DNA of 52,563 nt from an uncultured Paraglaciecola sp. (GTDB taxonomy: Bacteria; Pseudomonadota; Gammaproteobacteria; Enterobacterales; Alteromonadaceae), in NCBI RefSeq assembly GCF_913020055.1, contig NZ_CAJWCF010000018.1, positions 1-52,563 on the forward strand, written 5' to 3'. The notes below the pieces were generated by a model, which saw nothing but the letters and a program-made list of their open reading frames with translations, did not search any database and was not told the origin of the DNA. Every line of letters starts with the position of its first letter. Position 1 is the stretch's first letter. Both the position numbers and the translations under genes were made by a program. Shown here piece after piece: positions 8,923-18,101 of this stretch.

Positions 8923-10021
8923 TTACAGGCCAGACTTTAAACTAGCTTGGATAAATTTATCTAAGTCACCGTCTAATACGGCTTGAGTATTGTGGCTTTC
9001 GACCCCAGTACGCAAATCTTTGATGCGCGAGTCATCTAACACATACGAACGTATCTGGCTGCCCCAACCAATATCTGACTTACCGTCTTCCATGGTTTGT
9101 TTTTCTTCATTTTGCTTTTGCATTTCATGTTCATAAAGCTTGGCCTTTAATTGTTTCATCGCCTGTGCTTTATTTTTATGTTGTGAACGATCGTTCTGAC
9201 ATTGCACAACAATATTAGTGGGCTCATGGGTAATACGCACCGCAGAGTCAGTACGGTTAACATGTTGTCCACCCGCACCTGATGCTCGGTAAGTATCAAT
9301 ACGTAAATCCGAAGGATCTATTTCAATCTCAATATCATCATCAACTTCTGGATAAGCAAACGCTGAGGCAAAAGAGGTATGCCTGCGGCTACCAGAATCA
9401 AAAGGCGATTTACGCACTAAACGATGCACACCAGTCTCGGTGCGTATCCAGCCAAATGCATATTCACCGCTAAAACGAATAGTGGCACTTTTGATACCAG
9501 CCACATCACCATCAGAACATTCAATTAATTCGGTTTTAAATCCGTGGGCTTCGCCCCAACGTAAATACATGCGCAGCAACATGTTGGCCCAATCTTGCGC
9601 TTCAGTACCACCTGAGCCCGACTGAATATCAATATAGCCATCATTAGCATCATTTGGCCCAGAAAACATACGCCTAAATTCTAAGGTTTCGAGTTTTTTA
9701 ACCAATTCAGCTAATTCTGATTCAGCTTCATCAAAGGTTTCTTGATCTTCAGCTTCAACAGCCAGTTCAACCAAGCCTGCCACATCTTCTGAGCCTTGCT
9801 CAAGCTGCACTATGGTTTCGACAACTAGCTCTAGCGCCACTTTTTCTTTGCCTAAAGCTTGGGCCCGAGCGGGCTCGTTCCAAACTTCAGAACTTTCTAA
9901 CTCGCGATTAACTTCTTCAAGGCGTTCTTTCTTCTGATCATAGTCAAAGATACCCCCGAAGCGAATCGGCACGTTGTTTTATATCCGCTAGCGCATTATG
10001 TACAGGATTGATTTCAAACAT
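8923..10021 (-). CDS. prfB: Peptide chain release factor 2, made by programmed +1 frameshift
   Basis: RF2 ends translation at UGA and UAA. The full product of 365 residues, the E. coli length, needs a +1 shift. Translation starts at ATG 10021 ([15 protein letters not shown]) and reads to CTT-TGA at 9944-9949. It then skips one base and continues with [12 protein letters not shown] to the stop at 8923. The stop-codon-recognition tripeptide SPF is present in RKSPFDSGS, and the catalytic GGQ in [16 protein letters not shown]. The frameshift makes RF2 autoregulate its own level. Gene finders that ignore it report only the 349-residue downstream frame. The gene probably forms an operon with lysS. 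Confidence 0.97.
9943..9957 (-). promoter_or_regulatory. prfB +1 programmed frameshift site
   Basis: On the minus strand the site reads GGGGGTATCTTTGAC: an internal Shine-Dalgarno-like GGGGG, TAT, the slippery CTT codon, then the in-frame TGA followed by C. This is the conserved bacterial RF2 autoregulation site. Confidence 0.96.
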
Positions 10022-10440
10022 AAATAATAGGGTTGTACTCGAAATAAAAGGACGCGGATTTTAACGGATTTTGTAACGGAATGACAGTATAGGTAGCGTA
10101 ACTATCCTATAAATAAATCGTTTAAGTCATTCTGAATATAGCTACAACTATTCGACAATAGCATTTCAGAACGACTGAGGGGGGTCAGTTCAATGCTCTC
10201 CAATAAATCAATGTCGAGCACTATTTGAATTAACACAACGCATTAGAGGCATGCTCAGTCGTTTACTTTCAAACTGTTTTTAAAAGGAAATCCTCTTGCA
10301 TTTTCGACGTTTGATTTAGACTGTTAAACCGACAAAAAACAACCTTGCGTATAGCGCCTTAAAATTTGCGCTGAATTGCTATTTTTATGGTGCCATCGGC
10401 AAATAATTTGATTTTTTATTCTAAGCAAAATAACCCTTTA
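10022..10440. other. Non-coding gap between prfB and the rimK-like remnant
   Basis: No open frame of credible composition is seen on either strand. The part next to prfB must hold its promoter, but I cannot point to a clear -35/-10 pair. There is no RNA gene I recognise. Confidence 0.5.
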
Positions 10441-10640
10441 CGTTACGCCACAGCTGCACGTAATATGCAAAACCTAGAAGAATTAGGTGCTGTACCTGTT
10501 GTTATCAAATTATTAAAATGTGCGCGTTATCTTTGTAACGACATCGCTGGAATTAAAAAGGTAAAACCGTTGCTGGCATGTTCATCCAGCATATCGAAAC
10601 AAACCGACCTAATGACAATAAGAAGAGAGAAAAAGGCGAA
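10441..10640 (+). pseudogene. Possible decayed remnant of rimK
   Basis: Two short peptides in different frames resemble RimK (ribosomal protein S6 glutamate ligase, ATP-grasp). LGAVPVVIKLLK (about 10477-10515) resembles the GGAPLVIKLLEG strand. GKTVAGMFIQHIETN (about 10560-10607), in another frame, resembles the RimK C terminus near IDIAGKMIRWIERH. Some 140 residues between these parts of RimK are missing. In relatives rimK commonly precedes the next two gene families, which supports the reading. No intact start or ATP-grasp core remains. The alternative is chance similarity in non-coding sequence. Confidence 0.35.
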
Positions 10641-11678
10641 ATGAAAGATCTTGAAATTGGTGGAGTAACGATCAAGCGTGGTGAAACCAAACGTATTGAA
10701 TTACCTATGCCACCTTTGTATACAGATACTAGGATGTCAATGCCGGTGCATGTGCAACGTGGCAAGCGAGATGGACCAACGATGTTTGTCAGTGGTGCCG
10801 TGCATGGTGACGAATTAAATGGCATTGAGATCGTCAACCGATTACTCAAAAGCAAATCATTGAAATCATTACGAGGCACATTAATCGCAGTGCCTATTGT
10901 GAATGGTTATGGAGTCTTAAATCAAAGTCGTTATTTACCAGATAGAAGAGATCTTAATCGGAGTTTCCCTGGCAGTTCAAAGGGTTCTATTGCCGGGAGG
11001 TTAGCTCACTTATTTTTAAATGAAATCGTCGCTAAGTGTGACGTTGGCATTGACTTACATACGGGCGCGATTCATCGCAGTAACCTCCCTCAAATCCGGG
11101 CAGACTTGGACGATGCGGACACATTAGCTATGGCAGAATCGTTTGGATTACCCGTTTTACTTAACGCTGACATCAGGCCAGGTACACTTAGACAGGCAGC
11201 TGGAGACGCTGGCGTGAAAGTTCTTCTATACGAAGCGGGAGAAGCACTTAGGTATGATGAGTTTTCTATCCGAGCTGGGGTAAAAGGTGTGATTAACGTG
11301 ATGCGAGAAATAGGCATGTTAAATAAGCGCCAACGCAAAGGACACAAAATATCCAAATTTGTAGCACGTCAAAGTGGCTGGGTACGGGCCACAGAAAGCG
11401 GGTTTGTTAGCCATGTTGCGCAGTTAGGAGATCATGTAAGCAAAGGGGGAATATTGGCCATTATTGCAGACCCTTATGGGACTGAATTATGCAAAGTAAC
11501 TTGTCCTGAAGAGGGGGTGGTTATTGGTAAACAAAACATTCCCTTAACCCAAGAAGGTGAAGCTATGTATCACATTGCTTATTTTAGGAAACCTGATTCA
11601 GTCGCCGAACACCTCGGATTATTACAAGATAACTTACAAGACGACTTGGTTGTAGATGACCCTTCGATTATTGATTAA
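10641..11678 (+). CDS. Succinylglutamate desuccinylase/aspartoacylase-family zinc hydrolase
   Basis: The 345-residue protein has the zinc-binding HGDE (His55, Glu58) and DLHTG (His140) motifs of M14-like AstE/AspA deacylases, plus RRDLNRSFPG in between. The last third (about 245-330) looks like a beta-barrel or lipoyl-like domain (VRATESGFVSHVAQLGDHVSKG). ATG 10641 is chosen because AAAAAGGCG precedes it; the longer frame from 10578 runs through the putative rimK tail. The family removes acyl groups from amino acids or peptides. In this genomic setting, before a RimB-like protease, a role linked to glutamate-tail modification by RimK has been suggested for relatives, but the substrate here is unknown. 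It is in an operon with the next gene (12 bp gap). Confidence 0.85.
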   Translation: MKDLEIGGVTIKRGETKRIELPMPPLYTDTRMSMPVHVQRGKRDGPTMFVSGAVHGDELNGIEIVNRLLKSKSLKSLRGTLIAVPIVNGYGVLNQSRYLPDRRDLNRSFPGSSKGSIAGRLAHLFLNEIVAKCDVGIDLHTGAIHRSNLPQIRADLDDADTLAMAESFGLPVLLNADIRPGTLRQAAGDAGVKVLLYEAGEALRYDEFSIRAGVKGVINVMREIGMLNKRQRKGHKISKFVARQSGWVRATESGFVSHVAQLGDHVSKGGILAIIADPYGTELCKVTCPEEGVVIGKQNIPLTQEGEAMYHIAYFRKPDSVAEHLGLLQDNLQDDLVVDDPSIID

Positions 11679-11690
11679 AGAGTAACTTAG

Positions 11691-12119
11691 ATGAATGAAA
11701 AACATTTAGTAGGCGCGCTTGAACTATGTGATTTACCAAAACTCAAGCTAACCGGATTGGAAGCAAGAGTTGACACGGGTGCCACTACATCCTCATTGCA
11801 TGTAGATAATATTGTCATGTTTAAAAAAGAAAATGAAAAATGGGTACGATTTGATATTCACCCGGACTCACATGATGTGAACAAATTGATGCAAAGAGAG
11901 GCAAAAGTTAAAAGTGTACGTAAAGTTAAAAGCTCTAACGCTACGCAACAAAGACGTTATGTCATCGAAACAGACATTTTAATTGCCGGTATGCAGTGGA
12001 GCATAGAACTGACACTTACCGACCGTTCTGAAATGAAATATCTTATGTTGCTGGGAAGAGAAGCCATGTCTGGGCGCTTAATTGTTGACCCAGAACATGA
12101 ATTTTTACTGACCGAATAA
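11691..12119 (+). CDS. rimB: Retropepsin-like aspartic protease of the RimB/ATP-dependent zinc protease family
   Basis: The protein is 142 residues, the full length of the PF05618 family. RVDTGATTSSLH contains the single retropepsin-type DTGA motif (Asp28), and LMLLGREAMSGRLIVDP is the conserved C-terminal block. Each chain has only one such motif, as expected of a retropepsin-like homodimer. In Pseudomonas RimB works with RimA and RimK in adding and trimming glutamates on ribosomal protein S6. Here the family stays linked to the AstE-like gene although rimK seems lost from this site. The symbol is by family resemblance, so the function could have diverged. Confidence 0.75.
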   Translation: MNEKHLVGALELCDLPKLKLTGLEARVDTGATTSSLHVDNIVMFKKENEKWVRFDIHPDSHDVNKLMQREAKVKSVRKVKSSNATQQRRYVIETDILIAGMQWSIELTLTDRSEMKYLMLLGREAMSGRLIVDPEHEFLLTE

Positions 12120-12129
12120 AACAAAGATG

Positions 12130-12170
12130 AAACCCTAGATAAGTTTACGCTTTCAACTTAGTTAGGGTTT
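12130..12170. terminator. Imperfect hairpin between rimB-like gene and FMN reductase
   Basis: AAACCCTA/TAGGGTTT and TAAGTT/AACTTA form a stem with a 2x2 internal loop. It overlaps the last codons of the convergent FMN reductase. The T-run is weak on both strands, so terminator function is uncertain. Confidence 0.45.
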
Positions 12171-12717
12171 CAACCAACTCTTTACCAAGAGCCTTTAACG
12201 CTTTTTCCGTTTTTTCATCAGTAATGTTGCCATCAGAATCGAACTTAGCAAATGCACCTCCTATGGCCTTTTGATTAGGTAACACCATAGTCCCCAAATT
12301 TTCCATCAACATACGCAATACAACTAAAACTCGCATACCACCTAACGCACCGGGCGAAGCGGCCATAATTGCGGCGACTTTGCCACGATAAGCGGCCATT
12401 GGCTTTTCGTCACCGGTTTTTCTCGATGCCCAATCAATCGCATTTTTAAATAAGCTACTATAAGAACTATTGTATTCTGGAGATGCAATTAAAAACCCGT
12501 CATGGCTTATGAGTAATTCCTTAAAGGATTGGGCTTCTACAGGCATACCCTGCTTTGCTTCTAGGTCTTCATTAAAAATAGGCATATCGAAATCTTCCAA
12601 ATTGACAATAGTCACTTCAGCGCCAGCTTCTTGGGCACCTTTAGCGGCTATAGCCACTACTTTCTTATTAACTGAATCTTTTCTGCCACTGCCTGCAAAT
12701 GCTAAAATTTTCACCAT
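12145..12717 (-). CDS. NADPH-dependent FMN reductase
   Basis: This is a 190-residue flavodoxin-like protein. The FMN phosphate-binding loop is at the N terminus (FAGSGRKDSVNKK), and SPEYNSSYSSLFKNAIDWAS and ASPGALGGMR are the other flavin-contacting loops of the YieF/ChrR/ArsH-like reductase family. It is a cytoplasmic quinone, azo or chromate-type reductase in the broad sense; the real electron acceptor cannot be deduced. It is a single-gene unit, convergent with the rimB-like gene. It is preceded by a 150-bp spacer that also holds the argS terminator. Confidence 0.88.
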   Translation of the reverse strand: MVKILAFAGSGRKDSVNKKVVAIAAKGAQEAGAEVTIVNLEDFDMPIFNEDLEAKQGMPVEAQSFKELLISHDGFLIASPEYNSSYSSLFKNAIDWASRKTGDEKPMAAYRGKVAAIMAASPGALGGMRVLVVLRMLMENLGTMVLPNQKAIGGAFAKFDSDGNITDEKTEKALKALGKELVETLTKLKA

Positions 12718-12807
12718 GTTAGTTGTCTCATTTATTATAAATATAGTTAGAAAACAGATATGAATATATCAGCATTTAGCTCAAATTGAGATTTTATGAG
12801 TTGAAAA

Positions 12808-12839
12808 AAAAAGAACCCACAAAATTGCGGGTTCTTTGA
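12808..12839 (-). terminator. argS terminator
   Basis: AAAGAACCC and GGGTTCTTT form a 9-bp stem. On the minus strand it is followed by a run of T, 30 bp after the argS stop codon. This is a typical intrinsic terminator. Confidence 0.9.
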
Positions 12840-12869
12840 TTAAAATAGTTTGTTTCGAGATGAAGTCTT

Positions 12870-14606
12870 TTACATTTTATCCATAGTCTCAATACCTAAC
12901 AAGTCTAAACCTGATTGCAAAGTTTTCGCAGTCAATTGAGCTAACATTAGACGACTGTTTTTAGTCTGCTCATCAATACCTTCTTTTAATATTGGGCAAG
13001 CTTCGTAGAAGCCCATAAATAAACTAGCTAGCTCATATATATAAGTACAAAGTACATGAGGCGTGGCCTCGTTTGAAACTTGTTTAATAGCTTCAACATA
13101 TTGCATTAACTTGATCGCAAGTAGCTGCTCTTGCATTTCGTCTAACTGGATATCAGCCTGTAAGTTCACGTCATCTACATGGGCTTTTCTGAAAATACTT
13201 TGTACACGGGCATAGGCATATTGTAAATAAGGTGCAGTATTGCCTTCAAAACTGAGCATGCTATCCCAGTTAAAGATGTAATCTGTTGTACGGTTTTTAC
13301 TTAGGTCAGCGTATTTCACCGCGCCAATACCCACTTTGTCAGCGATAATTTTACGCTCTTGTGCTGACAAATCAGATTCACGCTGATTGATTAGCACTTC
13401 CGCTCGCTCAATCGCTTCGTCCAATAACTCAGCCAACTTAACTGTTCCACCGGTACGGGTTTTAAACGGTTTACCATCACTACCTAACATCATGCCAAAT
13501 GGACAATGTTCGTAACTTTGCTGTGCATTGATAAATCCGGCTTTTCGGGCAACCAGTTCTGTTTGTTTAAAATGCAAAGCCTGCCTAACATCAGTAAAAA
13601 TCAATGTCCGGTCAGCGCCTAATACACCGTTACGATAACGAATAGCCGCTTGGTCGGTAGTAGCATACAAATACCCGCCACCAGACTTTTGTACAATATA
13701 GGCTGCGGGGTTACCCTCTTTATCGGCCATTTCCTGCAAGAATGCTACTTGTGCGCCTTGGCTTTCGACTACTATGCCTGCAGATTGAAGCTCCGCTACT
13801 GTAGCGGCCAAATCATTGTTGTAAGCACTTTCACCCATTACATCACTGCGTTTAAGGGCGACATTCAACCTGTCGTATACTTCCTCACTATGAGCAATCG
13901 ATACATCAATAAAATTTTGCCAAAGCTGCATACATTGGGCATCACCACTTTGCAACCTTACAACGTAATCACGGGCACGATCTGCAAAACCCTCTTCATT
14001 ATCAAAGCGTACTTTAGCTGCTCGGTAAAAATCTTCTAAATCAGATAATGCAGTTTCAGCTACTTCATTAGCGGCTAATTTGTCATTGAGGTGCGCTAGC
14101 AACATGCCAAATTGTGTGCCCCAATCCCCCATATGGTTTTGGCGAATGACTTTATGCCCTAAAAACTCAAGGGTTTTAGCCACTGCATCACCAATAATGG
14201 TGCTACGCAAATGACCAACATGCATTTCTTTAGCAAGGTTAGGCGCTGAGTAATCTACAACTACAGTTTGTTGCTGTTCAGCTTCAATACCAAGACGAAC
14301 ATCAGCGTTAGCGGCTTGTAATTGTTGCGCTAACCACTCGGGGTTCAAATAAATGTTAATAAAACCAGGTCCTGCAACCTCAAGCTTTTCAACTTCAGTA
14401 TCTAACTCAACCGCGTCCACAATTTTTTGCGCTATTTCTCGCGGGTTTTGTTTAAGCACTTTTGATAGCGCCATCGCGCCATTAAACTGATAATGCCCAA
14501 ATCCAGCACGAGTAGTGCGACTAAGAGGAGCAGGCGTGCCTTCAGGTGCGCCTATTGCAATAAGTGCGGCTTTAAATTTGTCTAATAACAATGTGTGTAA
14601 GTTCAT
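12870..14606 (-). CDS. argS: Arginyl-tRNA synthetase
   Basis: This class I synthetase charges tRNA-Arg. The 578 residues match the family. The N-terminal additional domain (1-110) is followed by the HIGH motif as HVGH in [18 protein letters not shown]. The degenerate KMSK region is [16 protein letters not shown], and the DALR anticodon-binding domain closes the protein, with the C terminus ending [12 protein letters not shown]. The start is ATG 14606. The gene is transcribed in the same direction as prfC upstream, separated by 46 bp, and is likely in one unit with it. It ends at a strong terminator. Confidence 0.97.
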   Translation of the reverse strand: MNLHTLLLDKFKAALIAIGAPEGTPAPLSRTTRAGFGHYQFNGAMALSKVLKQNPREIAQKIVDAVELDTEVEKLEVAGPGFINIYLNPEWLAQQLQAANADVRLGIEAEQQQTVVVDYSAPNLAKEMHVGHLRSTIIGDAVAKTLEFLGHKVIRQNHMGDWGTQFGMLLAHLNDKLAANEVAETALSDLEDFYRAAKVRFDNEEGFADRARDYVVRLQSGDAQCMQLWQNFIDVSIAHSEEVYDRLNVALKRSDVMGESAYNNDLAATVAELQSAGIVVESQGAQVAFLQEMADKEGNPAAYIVQKSGGGYLYATTDQAAIRYRNGVLGADRTLIFTDVRQALHFKQTELVARKAGFINAQQSYEHCPFGMMLGSDGKPFKTRTGGTVKLAELLDEAIERAEVLINQRESDLSAQERKIIADKVGIGAVKYADLSKNRTTDYIFNWDSMLSFEGNTAPYLQYAYARVQSIFRKAHVDDVNLQADIQLDEMQEQLLAIKLMQYVEAIKQVSNEATPHVLCTYIYELASLFMGFYEACPILKEGIDEQTKNSRLMLAQLTAKTLQSGLDLLGIETMDKM

Positions 14607-14652
14607 ATCTGCTCTTGTTTCTAAAATGCTTCAGGCTACTAATGAAAATGCC

Positions 14653-16230
14653 TTAGTGTTCTCTGGTTGTGTGAAACTCAATATCAGGGTAACGCTCTTT
14701 GGCCAGAGACAAATTCACTCTAGTAGGTGCGATATATGCGAGGTTATCACCGCCATCTAAAGACAGATTGGCTTCTGATTTACGTCTGAATTCATCCAGT
14801 TTCCTAGGATCTTTAGATGTCACCCATTGGGCTGTATACACGTTGATATGTTCGTACATTGCATCTACGTTGTACTCGCCTTTTAAACGAGCCACCACCA
14901 CATCAAATTGTAAAACACCTACCGCGCCGACAATTAAGTCATTGTTTTGTAGTGGTCTAAATACCTGCACAGCGCCTTCTTCAGCCAACTGAATCAAACC
15001 TTTTTGCAATTGTTTTTGTTTGAGCGGATCTTTTAATCGAATACGTTTAAATAATTCTGGCGCAAAGTTAGGAATACCTGCAAAGCGGAATTTTTCACCG
15101 GCGGTAAAGGTATCACCGATTTGAATCGAACCATGATTGTGCAAACCGATAATATCGCCTGCATACGCTTCTTCAAGTAATTCACGATCGCCGGCTAAAA
15201 ACGTTAAGGCATCTGAAATACGCACATCTTTGCCAATTCGGCTGTGGTGCATTTTCATGCCTTTCTCGTATTTGCCCGATACGATACGACAAAACGCGAT
15301 ACGGTCACGGTGTTTGGGATCCATATTGGCTTGAATTTTAAAAACAAAACCACTGAATTTTGGTTCAGATGATTCAACTTTACGTTCACTGGTTTCCCGA
15401 CCTTGAGGTAATGGTGCCCATTCAACCAAACCATCGAGCATATGATCAACACCAAAATTACCCATGGCAGTACCAAAAAATACTGGGGTTAATTCTCCTG
15501 CTAGGAACTCTTCACGATTAAACTCGTGTGATGCACCTTGCACCAGTTCCAACATATCTATCAATTCTTCGGCGTAAGAACCAATCGCTTCTTCTAATTC
15601 TGGATTGTGTAAACCTTTAACTATCCGCACATCTTGAATTGTATGGCCTAAGCCCGTCTGATAAAGGTACGTTTCATCTCTAAGTAAGTGGTACACACCT
15701 TTAAATTCTTTACCCATGCCAATTGGCCAGGTGATAGGCGCACATTTAATATTTAGTACTTTTTCAACTTCATCTAATAAGTCGATAGGATCCCGCGTGT
15801 CCCTGTCGAGCTTATTCATAAAGGTAATGATGGGTGTGTCACGCAATCGTGTTACATCCATCAGTTTTATCGTACGTGCTTCTACACCTTTGGCCGCGTC
15901 TATAACCATCAAGCAAGAATCAACCGCGGTTAATGTGCGATAAGTATCTTCAGAGAAGTCTTCATGTCCTGGTGTGTCTAACAAGTTCACAGTACATTCT
16001 CGATACGGAAATTGCATAACGGAGGTAGTAACAGATATACCCCGCTCTTTTTCCATTTCCATCCAGTCAGACTTAGCATGTTGGCCTGACTTTTTGCCTT
16101 TTACCGTACCGGCTTTTTGCAAGGCATTGCCAAACAACAATACTTTTTCTGTAATGGTGGTTTTACCCGCATCGGGGTGAGAGATAATCGCAAATGTGCG
16201 GCGTTTATCAACTTCTTGTTGGAAAGACAT
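14653..16230 (-). CDS. prfC: Peptide chain release factor 3 (GTPase)
   Basis: RF3 uses GTP to recycle RF1 and RF2 from the ribosome after peptide release. The 525 residues match the E. coli length. The G domain shows [13 protein letters not shown] (P-loop), the switch region [20 protein letters not shown] and NKLDRD. EF-Tu domain-2-like and RF3 C-terminal parts follow, with the end [18 protein letters not shown]. Start ATG 16230. Its place beside prfB, lysS and argS groups four translation genes in 9 kb. Confidence 0.97.
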   Translation of the reverse strand: MSFQQEVDKRRTFAIISHPDAGKTTITEKVLLFGNALQKAGTVKGKKSGQHAKSDWMEMEKERGISVTTSVMQFPYRECTVNLLDTPGHEDFSEDTYRTLTAVDSCLMVIDAAKGVEARTIKLMDVTRLRDTPIITFMNKLDRDTRDPIDLLDEVEKVLNIKCAPITWPIGMGKEFKGVYHLLRDETYLYQTGLGHTIQDVRIVKGLHNPELEEAIGSYAEELIDMLELVQGASHEFNREEFLAGELTPVFFGTAMGNFGVDHMLDGLVEWAPLPQGRETSERKVESSEPKFSGFVFKIQANMDPKHRDRIAFCRIVSGKYEKGMKMHHSRIGKDVRISDALTFLAGDRELLEEAYAGDIIGLHNHGSIQIGDTFTAGEKFRFAGIPNFAPELFKRIRLKDPLKQKQLQKGLIQLAEEGAVQVFRPLQNNDLIVGAVGVLQFDVVVARLKGEYNVDAMYEHINVYTAQWVTSKDPRKLDEFRRKSEANLSLDGGDNLAYIAPTRVNLSLAKERYPDIEFHTTREH

Positions 16231-16510
16231 GGAATACTCTTAAGTGACTGGTTACTAAATAATTTGGCCGCGTATTGTATATGACTCCGATAAAAAAGTC
16301 GCTGATCTGAGAGAATTTTGTAGCTTAGTACCCAGTTTTATTAGGCTCCTTTCTTTTAACTATAAGAAATTTCGATATTGCCACTATTTATTATTACGTT
16401 TTCTATTTACTCAACCCCATGTTTAAATTATATTTGCTGTAGGTAAATTTTTTGCCGTGTAATAGTTTAACTAATAACATTTATAATTTGCCATGAGGAA
16501 ACGACTTTAC

Positions 16511-16777
16511 ATGTCACGTAGAAAAATGTTTAGTGGCGCTCAGCTCAAATCATTGCGCAAAGAAGCCGGTTATACCCAAGAAGAACTCGCTCAGAGAGTA
16601 GGCATTAGCCGTGAAACCGTGTCTGCCATAGAAAATGACAAACCTGAAACCATGGACAATATCGGCGTAGGCGTTGTGAATAAATGGTGGTCTATCTGCC
16701 GCCAAACTGCATCAGAACAAACCCGCGAATCTTTTTTCTCTACCGTTATGGATTATTTCGGCTTTAACTTAAGCTAA
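16511..16777 (+). CDS. Small XRE-type helix-turn-helix protein
   Basis: The protein is 88 residues from ATG 16511. An upstream in-frame ATG at 16493 is less likely because it overlaps GAGGAAA, which serves as ribosome-binding site for 16511, although the spacing of about 12 bp is long. Residues 8-55 form a Cro/C1-type HTH with LKSLRKEAGYTQEELAQRVG and ISRETVSAIENDKP. The tail (about 55-88) has tryptophans and ends FFSTVMDYFGFNLS, with no known domain. It is presumably a DNA-binding regulator, perhaps of the membrane-protein gene 20 bp downstream. Confidence 0.85.
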   Translation: MSRRKMFSGAQLKSLRKEAGYTQEELAQRVGISRETVSAIENDKPETMDNIGVGVVNKWWSICRQTASEQTRESFFSTVMDYFGFNLS

Positions 16778-16797
16778 TCTTGTTTTAGTCTAGGCCT

Positions 16798-17508
16798 ATG
16801 CTAATACGCGCCTATCTTCCCCATTTTCTAACAGCCCTCTTTGGAGGGCTTTTTGTAGCAGCTGGTATTTTCACTTTTGGGAATGCTTTAGTTTTTGACA
16901 GACTTTTTCTAGGTGTCATTATTTTCACTGCAATTCTTTGCCGCAGAGATATTAATATTGTGGCAGCTCTAGCCATAATTCTCCTGCAACATTTATTCGA
17001 AGAACTAGCATGGTTGTATATACCAGCCTATGACATTGTCAACATCCCAATTTATCTAGCCGGACTATTGGTTTCATATTACTTTTGGTATGACTGGGTA
17101 TCTAAAATATTGCTGGCAAATTCGATTTTGGCAATAATCGCTGAACTCTTCTGGTATTTGACAGAATATTCAGCGCCAAGTATTGCATGGTATTTGGGGC
17201 TAATGATTGTTTGCATATTTGTAAGGCACTTTATATTCAATCGAGTAAGTTATGTTGACATGTACTTTCCAGAAAAAGGACGTTCAATCAATCTCGATTG
17301 GATACTTTATAAGATAAATGCATTTTTAGTTATAACCCAAACAATTATTTTTCTTGAATACTTTGTAAGGCACATCCTAGGCTATTCAAATGCGCTATTA
17401 GCTTACAACTATTCGGCCTATATAATTCACGGACTATCAACATTAATAATATGGGCCGCTTTTAGTGAAAGTTATAAACAGTTAATACCTAAACAATTGA
17501 AAGCTTAA
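16798..17508 (+). CDS. Multi-pass membrane protein of unknown function
   Basis: I do not recognise this 236-residue protein. It has about seven hydrophobic segments: residues 10-30, 35-45, 53-72, 80-100, 105-122, 130-150 and 180-230 (partly two). QHLFEELAWLY in the third segment contains adjacent glutamates within the membrane, but it lacks the EExxxR plus FxxxH pattern of CPBP proteases. Composition is rich in aromatic residues and Ile/Leu. The ATG lies 20 bp after the HTH gene, so the two may form an operon. Sensor, transporter or immunity-type roles are all possible and none is supported. Confidence 0.75.
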   Translation: MLIRAYLPHFLTALFGGLFVAAGIFTFGNALVFDRLFLGVIIFTAILCRRDINIVAALAIILLQHLFEELAWLYIPAYDIVNIPIYLAGLLVSYYFWYDWVSKILLANSILAIIAELFWYLTEYSAPSIAWYLGLMIVCIFVRHFIFNRVSYVDMYFPEKGRSINLDWILYKINAFLVITQTIIFLEYFVRHILGYSNALLAYNYSAYIIHGLSTLIIWAAFSESYKQLIPKQLKA

Positions 17509-17582
17509 CGCTCTACATTCAAAACTAAAACCTTCATAATAGATTAATGGCAATTTTGCTATAACTTTTGAAGGATTTTGTA

Positions 17583-17852
17583 ATGAAAGATTTAAATGTA
17601 AAAATATTAGGTATCACACTCGTTTTATTTATTATCACATTACCTAAATTTATAGAGTCGCCTAGACATTTAGTAGCTGGCACGGCTAAAAAAACACCCC
17701 CTATGATTGCTGGTACAGCTAAGAAAACACCTCCTATGATTGCTGGCACGGCTAAAAAAACACTCCCTATGATTGCTGGTACAGCTAAGAAAACACCTCC
17801 TATGATTGCTGGTACAGCTAAGAAAACACCTCCTATGATTGCTTATATTTAG
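17583..17852 (+). CDS. Small membrane-anchored or secreted protein of five tandem 11-residue repeats
   Basis: The 89-residue protein starts at ATG 17583, with AAGGA 9 bp upstream, better than the TTG 15 bp earlier. Residues 6-25 (VKILGITLVLFIITLPKF) form a hydrophobic segment that could be a signal anchor. The rest is five perfect-register copies of AGTAKKTPPMI (one copy has Leu for the first Pro) and the tail AYI. Each copy is basic, with two lysines and a diproline. I know of no family with this repeat. Ideas include a precursor of repeated small peptides, a cell-wall spacer, or a cationic peptide. A terminator-like hairpin follows the stop, which suggests a real transcript. Confidence 0.65.
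   Translation: MKDLNVKILGITLVLFIITLPKFIESPRHLVAGTAKKTPPMIAGTAKKTPPMIAGTAKKTLPMIAGTAKKTPPMIAGTAKKTPPMIAYI
17676..17840. repeat. Five contiguous 33-bp coding repeats
   Basis: Units lie at 17676, 17709, 17742, 17775 and 17808. Units 2, 4 and 5 are identical. Units 1 and 3 share a different third-position pattern (GGCACGGCTAAAAAAACA against GGTACAGCTAAGAAAACA). The A-B-A-B-B order suggests that a 66-bp dimer was duplicated and one unit then copied again. Confidence 0.97.
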
Positions 17853-17874
17853 AAACTTTCAATAAAGCACCTAG

Positions 17875-17905
17875 ATCGCCTCGTTAAAGGGGCGCTTCCT
17901 TTTTA
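17875..17905 (+). terminator. Terminator after the repeat protein gene
   Basis: CGCCTC and GGGGCG pair (6 bp with one G-U) around loop GTTAAA, followed by CTTCCTTTTTAT. It lies 23-53 bp after the stop codon. Confidence 0.6.
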
Positions 17906-17927
17906 TATTAAAATGAATTCAGTTAAT

Positions 17928-17975
17928 TTAATTTCACTTAAGAAATCATAAACTTACCCAATTAAGTGAAATTAA
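17928..17975. repeat. 14-bp perfect inverted repeat in an AT-rich spacer
   Basis: TTAATTTCACTTAA (17928-17941) and TTAAGTGAAATTAA (17962-17975) are exact reverse complements, separated by 20 bp. There is no T-run directly after it. It lies between the repeat gene and the second HTH gene, about 130 bp upstream of the latter, so an operator for the HTH protein or a hairpin are both possible. A 5-bp stem GTGGA/TCCAC followed by ATTTTTATTT comes next at about 17984-18010. Confidence 0.6.
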
Positions 17976-18101
17976 TTCACCCCGTGGAGTCAAATCCACA
18001 TTTTTATTTGTACTCTTAACACTGAGAATGAAAGCAGAGATTAATAATAATACTAATCCACTACTCTGTTGTTGTTTCAATAATCATAAGAGGAAATAAA
18101 T

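Noticed and set aside
8923..10021. prfB as a frameshifted pseudogene
   Set aside because: The shift site matches the programmed +1 signal of RF2 and both parts are fully conserved.
10553..10879. 108-residue minus-strand frame
   Set aside because: Antisense to the AstE-like gene, with low-quality composition and no homology I recognise.
13650..14039. 129-residue plus-strand frame
   Set aside because: It lies wholly within argS on the opposite strand and has no ribosome-binding site or recognisable domain; a shadow of the real gene.
17534..17749. 71-residue minus-strand frame across the repeat gene
   Set aside because: It is the complement of the repeat array, and the plus-strand frame has the ribosome-binding site and the terminator.
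17676..17840. Five 33-bp repeats as a possible CRISPR array
   Set aside because: The units are directly joined without spacers, keep one reading frame and encode a repeated peptide.
17984..18010. T-arm-like GGAGTCAAATCC as a tRNA remnant
   Set aside because: Only a 5-bp stem with a T-rich tail is present; no acceptor, D or anticodon arm can be built.
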